Assembly (NCBI GenBank): GCA_964654285.1
Contig: CAZZJC010000006.1
Coordinates: forward strand, 62,001-126,000
Direction of reading: 5' to 3'
Source: BJHQ01 sp964654285
Lineage (GTDB): Bacteria > Planctomycetota > UBA11346
DNA length: 64,000 nucleotides
Shown: positions 7,842 to 15,342 of the stretch, piece by piece
How the letters are laid out: every line of letters begins with the position of its first letter
Position numbering within the stretch: position 1 is the stretch's first letter
Program-made: the position numbers and the translations under genes
The notes under the pieces: model-generated
Seen by the model: the letters and a program-made list of their open reading frames with translations, nothing else
Database searches by the model: none
Told to the model about the DNA's origin: nothing

Positions 7842-8402
7842 TCAACGCAGATCACCCCTGGCGAGGTTCCAGGCATCGGCCACCCCGTAGCGGGAGGCCC
7901 AACGACTGACCATATCCCGGTCCAACGACGGCAGGAGGCGGACGATCGAGCGTACGTCGCGCAGGTGCTTGTCCTGACCGCTGATCGCAAAATAGCGGAG
8001 TTTCATCGCGATGATGTATTCGGGCGGGGCGACCGGGACAGACAGACCGGCCACCGGCAACCGTCGCGCGTGCGCCAGACCCCAGCGCATCAGGTCGTCG
8101 TCCCCGCTGGGATAGCAGTCGGCTTTGAAGCCGCTGTCGTGGTGGATGAGATTGAACGATCCGCGCGCCCCGCGCCGGATCTCGTGCGCGAGGACGGCAA
8201 GCGGCGGGCAATAGAAGACGTTTTCCGGAAAAATCGCGATCAAGCGCTCTTCCTGCCCTGGACGCAGGTCCAGGATGCAATCGACATCCAGGGTCGCGCG
8301 CGGTTCGCTATAGCACATCGCGCCAACCGATCCCCCGAGCATCCACGGCACCCCGATCGCCTGCATGCCGCCAAGCAGCGCCGTCATGCCCTCCAGCATC
8401 AT
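7842..8402 (-). CDS. Nucleotidyltransferase-fold protein (AbiEii-like)
   Basis: 186 aa. The motif GGSVGAMCYSEPRATLDVDCIL near the N-terminus is the nucleotidyltransferase-fold signature GG(S/T)...R.T.DVD, where the two Asp would bind metal. A later conserved stretch is PPEYIIAMKLRYFA. It overlaps the preceding 105-aa gene by 4 nt (ATGATG overlapping TGA), so the two form a tight pair. Such pairs are widespread and some relatives (AbiEii) are toxins of type IV toxin-antitoxin systems, but the partner here is not a recognised AbiEi antitoxin. The role is therefore open. Confidence 0.65.
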   Translation of the reverse strand: MMLEGMTALLGGMQAIGVPWMLGGSVGAMCYSEPRATLDVDCILDLRPGQEERLIAIFPENVFYCPPLAVLAHEIRRGARGSFNLIHHDSGFKADCYPSGDDDLMRWGLAHARRLPVAGLSVPVAPPEYIIAMKLRYFAISGQDKHLRDVRSIVRLLPSLDRDMVSRWASRYGVADAWNLARGDLR

Positions 8403-8716
8403 CGCGGCACCGGATCCGTACCCGGTTCCAACGCAAGGATTTCGCGGATCACCGCCCATTTGATCCCCTGCGCATCCGCTGCAGGGAATCGGCGCTGCAA
8501 CCGCTCGCGGCGCTGCTGCAGGGCGAACGCGGACATCTCCAGACCCAAGGCCAAGCGGCGTTCCGGCGTCATCGTGGCGAAGACCGCCCATTGGCGTTCG
8601 ATGCCTTCCACCTCTTCCGCCGGAATCACCACCGGGGGGCGCGGCCTGGAATGACTGCGGTCGGAAGCGATCATGGCCGGTGAGATTGCTTCTGGATCCA
8701 GACAGGCAATCGGCAC
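8399..8716 (-). CDS. Small protein paired with the nucleotidyltransferase
   Basis: 105 aa, mostly helical by composition. The core pattern MTPERRLALGLEMSAFA then QQRRERLQRRFPAADAQGIKW resembles a small-protein family often encoded before nucleotidyltransferase-like genes, with the shape MTPEER..LA..LS followed by RHP...(D/E)...... The start is uncertain: the ATG at 8716 is the first in frame, and a second ATG 14 codons later is also possible. It overlaps its partner by 4 nt, implying coupled translation. It could be an antitoxin-like or regulatory partner; this is inference from pairing only. Confidence 0.5.
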   Translation of the reverse strand: MPIACLDPEAISPAMIASDRSHSRPRPPVVIPAEEVEGIERQWAVFATMTPERRLALGLEMSAFALQQRRERLQRRFPAADAQGIKWAVIREILALEPGTDPVPR

Positions 8717-8872
8717 CTCGCTCCCTGGTCGGGCTCAGGCAGGTCACCACTTGGGTGCGTTGACCGACCCGCCAACCAGGTCGCCCGAGACGCGTCAGGC
8801 AGGGAGGGCGTGGGCTACCCCGGCCAGCATTTCCGGAATTTCAGCGGCAAGAATTTCTGGCATCCATATCAC

Positions 8873-9223
8873 TTACACCGTTGACTCCCGCACTAATAGA
8901 ACGACTCCGATGAGCACAAATCCCATACCGATCAGTTTGACCATACCCAGGCTTTCACCGAACCACCACCAACTGGCGACCGCCACGATGCCCATGCCCA
9001 CCCCGGTCATGATCGGATAGCCGACCGTCAAAGGGATCCGGGTCAGGGCGTAACTGTAGGCAACCAGCGCAAGGCCGAAACTCGTCATGCCCAGGATATA
9101 CCAGGGATCGTGCAGAACGCGGTCGAGCAACGGCCGGCTGACATCCCGGACGCCGGCCTTGACCAGCACATTGGCGGCGGCGTTGAGCACGACCCCGATG
9201 GCGAGAGCGATCCAGGTGATCAC
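8873..9223 (-). CDS. SMR-type four-helix membrane protein, candidate DPA flippase
   Basis: 116 aa with four predicted membrane helices, beginning VITWIALAIGVVLNAAANVLV, in the small multidrug resistance (EmrE-like) fold. It lacks an obvious EmrE-type membrane Glu in helix 1, which makes lipid-linked sugar transport (as for ArnE/ArnF-type proteins) more likely than drug efflux. I chose the GTG at 9223 because it overlaps the dprE2 stop by 4 nt (GTGA). It is the last gene of the ubiA-dprE1-dprE2 operon, where a flippase for decaprenyl-phosphate-arabinose would be expected. Function is inferred from context. Confidence 0.7.
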   Translation of the reverse strand: MITWIALAIGVVLNAAANVLVKAGVRDVSRPLLDRVLHDPWYILGMTSFGLALVAYSYALTRIPLTVGYPIMTGVGMGIVAVASWWWFGESLGMVKLIGMGFVLIGVVLLVRESTV

Positions 9224-9987
9224 AGTTTCAACCGCTTGAAGAGGCACTCGGGGATGCGGGTGATGATGGCCATGATCCAACGCCAGAACCAGCGCGTGTA
9301 GAGCACGTTCCGCTTGCGGTCGATGGCGCGCAGGATGTCCCGCGCCACCTGTTCCGGCGTGGCGACGAGCGGCGAACCTTCTTTCAGCAGACCCGCCGTC
9401 ATCGGTGTGGCGACGAATCCTGGCTTGATCGTCAGCACGTGTTTGCGCTCATGGAACAGCCGGTTCCGCAAGCCTTGCAGGTAGGCTGCCAAACCGGCCT
9501 TGGTGCTGCCGTACAGGTAGTTCGATTGGCGGCCGCGATCGCCCGCTACCGAACCGATCACCGCCAGAACGCCACCTTCAACCAGCGATGGCACCAACGC
9601 CTCGCAGAGGACCACTACTGAACTGAAGTTCACCTGGATCTGGCGCAGCGCCAAGGTGGCATCCTGTTGCGCAGCACGTTGATCGGCCATGGTGCCGTAG
9701 GCGATGAGCACGGCTTGGACCCCATGCGGCGCCAAGGTACGCAACCGCGCTAGCAGATCACCGTGCTGCGCCGGATCGCCAGGATCGCAGGTGATCGCCA
9801 CGGCTTCGACCGCTCCCCGCAGCCGAGCATCGGCCGCCACGCGTTCGCCTTCGGCGGCATCGCGCGACGTGAGGATCACGCGGGCGCCGCGCCCGGCCCA
9901 GGCGCGGACACATGCCCGGGCGATGCCGGATGTGGCGCCGATGACCAGGATGGAAGCAGCCTTTGGATTTCCGGTTGCATCAGTCAC
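9220..9987 (-). CDS. dprE2: DprE2-like SDR (decaprenylphospho-2-keto-ribose reductase)
   Basis: About 255 aa of a classical short-chain dehydrogenase: LVIGATSGIARACV cofactor loop near residue 15, SVAGDRGRQSNYLYGSTKAG with catalytic Ser, Tyr and Lys, and KPGFVATPMTAGL after it. In mycobacteria DprE2 reduces the keto intermediate made by DprE1, giving decaprenylphosphoryl-D-arabinose. The C-terminus YTRWFWRWIMAIITRIPECL resembles the membrane-associating tail of DprE2. The GTG at 9987 was preferred (AGGGG 10 nt upstream); a TTG at 10062 is in frame. It lies 96 nt downstream of dprE1. Confidence 0.8.
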   Translation of the reverse strand: MTDATGNPKAASILVIGATSGIARACVRAWAGRGARVILTSRDAAEGERVAADARLRGAVEAVAITCDPGDPAQHGDLLARLRTLAPHGVQAVLIAYGTMADQRAAQQDATLALRQIQVNFSSVVVLCEALVPSLVEGGVLAVIGSVAGDRGRQSNYLYGSTKAGLAAYLQGLRNRLFHERKHVLTIKPGFVATPMTAGLLKEGSPLVATPEQVARDILRAIDRKRNVLYTRWFWRWIMAIITRIPECLFKRLKL

Positions 9988-10083
9988 GAAGGTTGCACCC
10001 CTGATATTGAATTTGGTGGTAGAGCCGTGGCAGGATTCTTGGCAGAAATGACGATCGATCAACGTGCACGCGCATCCGTACGT

Positions 10084-11427
10084 TCATCCCACCAGCCCCA
10101 ATCGCACCGCCAAGCGCGAGCGGACTCGACCGTGCGGGTCCAACTTTGCCTGGAATTGCCTGAATTCATCCAGGCGCGGATACATCGCCTGGACGGCGGC
10201 GGCACTGCCCAAGGTATCCTTGGCGAAGTAGATCCGGCCCTGATGCGCGAGCAGGATCGCCTGCAGGCGTTCATGCAACGCATGGATGCGGTCGGCAGCG
10301 AACGGGATGTCGAGCGCCAGGGTGAATCCCGGGGCGAGGTAGGACAGCCAGCCTGGTCCGGCCGCGCCGCTGCGCTTGAGCACGGCCAGGAAACTCGCCA
10401 GGCGCGCATCGCTGATCGCCTCCAGCACCTGGCGCAATCCCGCCGCCGCGGTCGTATCCGGGAACCATGCCTGGAACTGGATGAAACCGCGCGTGCCATA
10501 GATCCGGTTCCACTGATGGACGGCATCGAGCGGATAGAAGAACGTGTCGTAATCGACAATCTTGGTGCCGTCGCCGTGTTTCCAGTAAAAAGCTTGGTTG
10601 AACGCACTTACCGACCACGACCCCAGGGCCCAGGACGGAAAATCGAAGGGCACCGTCTTGCGCCCCTTGCGAGGGACGCTCATCGGCCGGTCGCGGTAGG
10701 CACGCGGCAGTTCCTCCGGTTCGGCGTCGTTCCCGAGCATCAGCACCGACCGGCCGAGGGCCGCACCGCGGGCCAGGCAGTCGATCCACGCCACGCTGTA
10801 GCGATGTCCCTGATCTTCCTCAGCCAGACGGGCCAGGGCACGGTCGAGCCCCCCCGCACGTTCATAGCGGACCCGGTACCACGCCGAGGGCACCCGTCGC
10901 AACCGCAGGGTCACCGCCAGGATGAACCCCGTCAGGCCCATGCCGCCGACACTGGCCCAGAACAGGTGCGGATCATTGGCCGGGGTGACGGACCGGATCT
11001 CGCCGCTCGGCAATGCCAGCACCAGTTCCGTCACATGGGCAGAGAAAGAACCGTCCACATGATGGTTCTTGCCATGCACATCCGCCGCCACCGCCCCACC
11101 CAGGGTGACGAACTTGGTTCCGGGCGTGGTCGGCAGGAAGAATCCCCGGGGTTGGAAATGCTCGATGATCGTCGCCAGACTCACCCCGGCCTCGGCGGTG
11201 AGCAGTCCGCTAGCGGGATCGAAGGCCAGGAAGCGATCGAGACCGGTGTTGCCCAGCACCACGCCACCATCGACGGCGGGCACCGCCGCATCGCCATACG
11301 AACGCCCCAAGCCGCGCGCAATCCAGGGTTGCGCCAGAAGCCTGGGCAGTTCTGCCCAGGTGGTGGGCAGGATGACCTGGCCGGGAACTACCGGCACCCG
11401 ACCCCAACCGGACAGCAACGTGGTCAT
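10084..11427 (-). CDS. dprE1: DprE1-like FAD oxidase (decaprenylphospho-ribose 2'-oxidase)
   Basis: 447-aa FAD-binding protein of the VAO family. ARGLGRSYGDAAV lies in the FAD domain, and GGAVAADVHGKNHHVDGSF matches the DprE1 segment containing the flavin-associated His. IYFAKDTLG (Lys 403) and AMYPRLDEF match the C-terminal active-site region. The position of mycobacterial Cys387, the target of benzothiazinones, reads Ala 371 here (GFTLALDIPF). The ATG at 11427 overlaps the ubiA stop by 4 nt. It would oxidise decaprenylphospho-ribose at C2', the first half of the epimerisation to arabinose completed by DprE2. Confidence 0.88.
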   Translation of the reverse strand: MTTLLSGWGRVPVVPGQVILPTTWAELPRLLAQPWIARGLGRSYGDAAVPAVDGGVVLGNTGLDRFLAFDPASGLLTAEAGVSLATIIEHFQPRGFFLPTTPGTKFVTLGGAVAADVHGKNHHVDGSFSAHVTELVLALPSGEIRSVTPANDPHLFWASVGGMGLTGFILAVTLRLRRVPSAWYRVRYERAGGLDRALARLAEEDQGHRYSVAWIDCLARGAALGRSVLMLGNDAEPEELPRAYRDRPMSVPRKGRKTVPFDFPSWALGSWSVSAFNQAFYWKHGDGTKIVDYDTFFYPLDAVHQWNRIYGTRGFIQFQAWFPDTTAAAGLRQVLEAISDARLASFLAVLKRSGAAGPGWLSYLAPGFTLALDIPFAADRIHALHERLQAILLAHQGRIYFAKDTLGSAAAVQAMYPRLDEFRQFQAKLDPHGRVRSRLAVRLGLVG

Positions 11428-12851
11428 GGTGATCCTTTCGGCCCGGCCCCCAGGATGAGTCCGATCGCAAGGATCACCATCACCCAGGAACCTCGATCCT
11501 TGATCGCGAACACGATGGGGTCGTCGTGCAGTTCGCCGCGTCCGGCCTTCAACCAGACCCGGCACGACCACCACAGGATGAGCGGCACCAGTCCCCACAG
11601 CATCTCGGGTCGCTGATAGAGACCCGGTGCCGCCGGCCCGGCCACATATAGTCCTACCACCAGGGCGGTGGCGAAGGCCGCCGCGATGCCGCCCGTGGTC
11701 ACAAAGGGCAGATCCTCGGCCCGCCAGCCCCGGCCCTTGGCCCCGGCACCACCGGTGGACACCACGCCATGCAATTCCGCCGCCCGCTTGCCCAGGGCCA
11801 GGGACAGGAACAGGAAGACCAGCACCGCCATCAACCAGGGCGACAACGGGATCCCCAACGCGACCGCCCCCGCCACCGACCGCAACACATAGAGTCCGGC
11901 AAGGATGAACACATCCAGCAGCACCTTGCGTTTGAGGGCGAACGAATATGCGAACGTGACCGTGTAATAGATCCCCAGCATCATCGCCCCCAGCGGCGAG
12001 GCGCACCAGGCCAGGATCCCGGCGGCGATCAGCAACGCTGGGGCCAGGACGAGACCATACAGCACCGGCAAGGTGCCGGCGGCGAACGGTCGCCGCCGTT
12101 TGCGCGCATGCGCGCGATCGTTTTCCAGATCCAGGAGGTCGTTGAGGAGGTACACCGACGAGGCGCACAGACAGAAGGCGAGGAACAACCACCCGGCCGC
12201 CAACCAAGTTCCCGTGGCGGTGACATGCGCCGCCAACAGGGGCAGGAAGACCAGCAGGTTCTTCACCCACTGGTGCGGCCGCAGGGCCTTGATCAGGGCC
12301 TTGCCACGTGAGGTCGCGTCGGGATGCCGCCCGAGCACCGGTGCACCGACGCGGGCTTCCGACCAGCCAGCGGCCGGTCCGGCGAGCACGGCACCTGCAC
12401 TCGCGCGCCAGATCGGAAGGTCAGCCGCGCAATCCCCAGCGTAGCAGAACGGACCCTGGGCATCGGCCTGGATCGCCTCCAATTTCGCGGCACCCTTGCG
12501 ATTCACCGTGCCGGTGGCGATCACGCCATCGAAGCACCCCAGGTGGTCCGCCACTGCCTGGGCGATGCGTTCGTGCGCGGCGGTGGCCAATACCACCCGC
12601 CGCCCCACTGCCCGCTCGGCGCGAATCCATTCGACCAGTTCGCTTCGGTACGGCAGCAAGGCTGCATCTGGCATCACCCGTTCAGCCAACCAGGATTTGG
12701 CTGACAGCGCTCCCCGCAGAAGCACGAACGGGATCCGCCACGCCATCCAGGGTTGGCGGCGCACCGCCAAAGCGACCGAATCCCATAGGGAATCGCCGGG
12801 GTAGAGGGTGCCGTCGAGGTCGATATAGAGCGGGGGCACGGGCGATTGCAT
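11424..12851 (-). CDS. HAD phosphatase-UbiA fusion (decaprenyl-phosphate phosphoribosyltransferase)
   Basis: 475 aa. Residues 1-190 are a HAD-type phosphatase (PLYIDLDGTLYPGDSLWD with the nucleophile Asp, VVLATAAHE, CYAGDCAADLPIW). Residues 200-475 are a UbiA prenyltransferase with about eight membrane helices and the motif NDLLDLENDRAHARKRRRP, the Asp-rich site for prenyl-phosphate. In mycobacteria UbiA transfers phosphoribose from PRPP to decaprenyl phosphate and a separate phosphatase removes the 5-phosphate; here both are in one chain. It is the first gene of the DPA operon, with a promoter at 12870-12898. The ATG at 12851 was chosen because conserved sequence starts there. Confidence 0.85.
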   Translation of the reverse strand: MQSPVPPLYIDLDGTLYPGDSLWDSVALAVRRQPWMAWRIPFVLLRGALSAKSWLAERVMPDAALLPYRSELVEWIRAERAVGRRVVLATAAHERIAQAVADHLGCFDGVIATGTVNRKGAAKLEAIQADAQGPFCYAGDCAADLPIWRASAGAVLAGPAAGWSEARVGAPVLGRHPDATSRGKALIKALRPHQWVKNLLVFLPLLAAHVTATGTWLAAGWLFLAFCLCASSVYLLNDLLDLENDRAHARKRRRPFAAGTLPVLYGLVLAPALLIAAGILAWCASPLGAMMLGIYYTVTFAYSFALKRKVLLDVFILAGLYVLRSVAGAVALGIPLSPWLMAVLVFLFLSLALGKRAAELHGVVSTGGAGAKGRGWRAEDLPFVTTGGIAAAFATALVVGLYVAGPAAPGLYQRPEMLWGLVPLILWWSCRVWLKAGRGELHDDPIVFAIKDRGSWVMVILAIGLILGAGPKGSP

Positions 12852-12869
12852 TAGGGTTTGCAGGGAGTG

Positions 12870-12898
12870 AGTATAATGGCGCTTGCGACAAACGGCAA
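12870..12898 (-). promoter_or_regulatory. Sigma-70-like promoter for the DPA operon
   Basis: On the minus strand TTGCCG (12898-12893) and TATACT (12875-12870) are separated by 17 nt. The predicted transcript start is about 10-12 nt before the ubiA-fusion ATG at 12851, giving a very short leader. Spacing and -10 box fit the consensus well. Confidence 0.5.
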
Positions 12899-13155
12899 CC
12901 ACCAAGGCAAACGTGGATGTTGGAATCACGTTCAGACTCGGATCAGTTCGATTCATTTTAATTACATGACCCCCCCCCTCGATTGTCAAGCATCCCAACC
13001 ACGTTAGGTTCCTCAACCATGATCCGATCCATTAAAATCACCTGGTCTTGCCCCACCCACAGTTGCCCTGAATACGAACAACCATTTGGTCATAGCGTCA
13101 CTTCTTTTAAAGTCGTAGCCCGAAATAATGGGTTCAGACTCGGAACGATTGTCAA
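12899..13155. other. AT-rich intergenic region at the edge of the polysaccharide island
   Basis: Marks the switch from the GC-rich DPA operon to the low-G+C acyltransferase gene. A 13-nt direct repeat GTTCAGACTCGGA occurs near 12924 and again near 13132. No gene, RNA or clear insertion-sequence end was seen. Confidence 0.4.
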
Positions 13156-14346
13156 ATGACTGGACCAAAGTTGGAGGTTGCCACACTCGATCTGACTATC
13201 GCCAGATTCCACTCCCTCGATATTTTGAGAGGACTCGCTGCGCTTTGCGTTGTATTTTGGCACTGGCAGCATTTCTTCTATGAAGGTTCCGCACTCGGCC
13301 CATTTATACCGACTGATCAGCCGGGATTCAGATACCTCTCACTTCTGTATGCTCGTGGGTGGTTAGCTGTTGATCTATTTTTCTGCTTGTCGGGTTTTAT
13401 ATTCTATTGGTTGTATTCTCAGCGAATCGTGGACAGGACGATAACTCCCAGCCGATTCGCTTTATTGCGCCTCTCTCGTTTGTATCCGTTACATGTCGTC
13501 ACTTTAGTTCTTGTCTTGATTGGTCAGTGGTGGCTGACTTCTGCAGGATCAAGGCCATTCGTCTACGCCCACAATGACGGATACCACTTTTTGCTGAATC
13601 TGGCATTCGCCTCAAACTGGGGATTCGAGCGCGGATTTTCCTTCAATGCTCCGATCTGGTCTGTGTCGGTCGAAGTATTGCTGTATGCCATCTTCTTCTG
13701 CGTTTGCCGGTGGCTGCCGATTCGAGGGTTGGCCCTCGTGATCCTAGCGTTGATTGGACTCCTGGTTGTGCAACGGTTCAATCTCTTCCTCGGGAGAGGT
13801 GTTGGGTCGTTCTTTCTTGGTGGTTGCGCATTTCTTGTTTATATTAGAGTGCGAAGGTCGTCCTGTGTGGCAATTTTGACCTGGACTGTAATTGGAACCA
13901 CGATGCTTTTTTGGACGATTGCTATCGTCATTGCAGTAAATCCTCAACTGAGCGCTGCCATCTCCTTGCGCGATACAACCTTATTGGCTAAATTCGATGA
14001 CGCGTTGCAAGCAATGCTGGCAACTTGGCCTGTCGTTGTGCTGTTTCCTCTGACCATCCTCGCGCTGACCCTGTTCGAGACGCTACGTGGTTCGTTTGCC
14101 CGGCGATTTTCATGGATCGGGAACATTTCCTATTCATCGTATTTACTTCACTTTCCACTGCAATTTATCTTTCATGCAGTCGCTCTCCGTTGGACAACCG
14201 GCAACATGATCTTTTATGAGCCGTGGGTGATGGTATTATTCTTCACAATACTTATTGGACTGAGTATGCTGAGTTTTCATTTTTTCGAGATGCCGGTCCA
14301 GAATTATTTGCGGCGTTTCGAAATGAATTCCGTGGCCAAATGGTAA
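13156..14346 (+). CDS. Acyltransferase family 3 (OafA/YrhL-like) membrane protein
   Basis: 396 aa with about ten membrane helices. The N-terminus has SLDILRGLAALCVVFWHW, the family signature with the catalytic-type His, followed by FFCLSGFIFYWLYSQR and the FALLRLSRLYPLH motif. Such enzymes transfer acetyl or other acyl groups onto surface polysaccharides across the inner membrane. Base composition is near 50% G+C, far below the neighbouring DPA operon, indicating recent acquisition. The ATG at 13156 is immediately followed by sequence without a strong ribosome-binding site, so the start could be a few codons downstream. It lies alone on the plus strand. Confidence 0.85.
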   Translation: MTGPKLEVATLDLTIARFHSLDILRGLAALCVVFWHWQHFFYEGSALGPFIPTDQPGFRYLSLLYARGWLAVDLFFCLSGFIFYWLYSQRIVDRTITPSRFALLRLSRLYPLHVVTLVLVLIGQWWLTSAGSRPFVYAHNDGYHFLLNLAFASNWGFERGFSFNAPIWSVSVEVLLYAIFFCVCRWLPIRGLALVILALIGLLVVQRFNLFLGRGVGSFFLGGCAFLVYIRVRRSSCVAILTWTVIGTTMLFWTIAIVIAVNPQLSAAISLRDTTLLAKFDDALQAMLATWPVVVLFPLTILALTLFETLRGSFARRFSWIGNISYSSYLLHFPLQFIFHAVALRWTTGNMIFYEPWVMVLFFTILIGLSMLSFHFFEMPVQNYLRRFEMNSVAKW

Positions 14347-14475
14347 TCCAACAACGCTTTTACCTAGTGCCACCTGCCTAGATGAACCTATCCGACCAAT
14401 TAGATCGCAGTCTAAACGAATGCGAGGGATTTTCAACTCGTGTCTTTCCTCTGGTGACGTTTCGCTTACGCGATT

Positions 14476-15342
14476 TCAGATGAGCTGCTCAGGTGGATAC
14501 GACCTGTAGAGCCATGACGGTTTGCGACCATCACAAGCATGGGTAGCCCTGGCGCGGCAAAATAGGTACTGGCCAAGGTCTTCTCCTCGATGCGCGACCA
14601 ACGGAGCGATGGTTTTCAGGTCGTAGAATTCGCCGGCGTGATTGTCATGTACATCCGAAGAAATCAACAAATCAACCGTAAATCCGGCGTGAGTCAGCAA
14701 TCGGTGGAGGTCGTGCTTGTTGTATTCACGGTTGTGCCGCCCATGCGGACCGTAATGCGAATAGGGATCGTATATATTCACGCCAGCAAGCATGCGGGCG
14801 ACGTTCTCAAGTCGGCACACGTTGGGAGTGCTGAGGATAAGGGTACCCCCGGGCACCAGACTGCGGTGCAGACGAAGCAGGAACTGTAGTGGGTCGCGTA
14901 TGAGATGCTCAATCACCTCGCAGCACAGGACGACCTCGAAGTTGGTTGCCCAGGGTGATTCAGCGACCTCCATGTCAAGGTTGGGATACGACATGTCGTA
15001 GCGTTCGCCCGTCATGGCATTAACCATCGTTTGCAAACCATTGGCAGGCAATCCCTCGAAATAATTAAGACATTGTACCTGCCAGGATGTAAATCGTCGC
15101 AGGAGCAGGGTCGTAAAATATGGGTTTGAACCGACCTCAAGCAGACGGCCGCTGCCGGGCGGAACAAGTGACAATGTCAAGAGGAATCGACGAAAATCCG
15201 TATCTAGGTACGAACGCAACGCTGATGGATCAGCATTGTCGAGCGAAAACCCGGCGAGCCAATCCCTGAGCGCTACTTCGTCCCATCCCGGTGGGCAGGT
15301 GAAGGGCAGCGGTGTAAGGAGCGGAAATAATTTGATCGTCAT
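14476..15342 (-). CDS. SAM-dependent methyltransferase
   Basis: 288 aa. Motif I is LLEVGSNPYFTTLLLRRF near residue 65, post-I residues follow, and VVLCCEVIEHLIRDPLQFL near residue 137 is the class-I methyltransferase motif with CEVIEHL. TLILSTPNVCRLENV is motif III. Its neighbours (glycosyltransferases, Wzm/Wzt) suggest it methylates a sugar of the surface polymer. It is the last gene of a six-gene minus-strand operon and overlaps the preceding glycosyltransferase by 4 nt. G+C is lower than the chromosome average here. Confidence 0.8.
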   Translation of the reverse strand: MTIKLFPLLTPLPFTCPPGWDEVALRDWLAGFSLDNADPSALRSYLDTDFRRFLLTLSLVPPGSGRLLEVGSNPYFTTLLLRRFTSWQVQCLNYFEGLPANGLQTMVNAMTGERYDMSYPNLDMEVAESPWATNFEVVLCCEVIEHLIRDPLQFLLRLHRSLVPGGTLILSTPNVCRLENVARMLAGVNIYDPYSHYGPHGRHNREYNKHDLHRLLTHAGFTVDLLISSDVHDNHAGEFYDLKTIAPLVAHRGEDLGQYLFCRARATHACDGRKPSWLYRSYPPEQLI

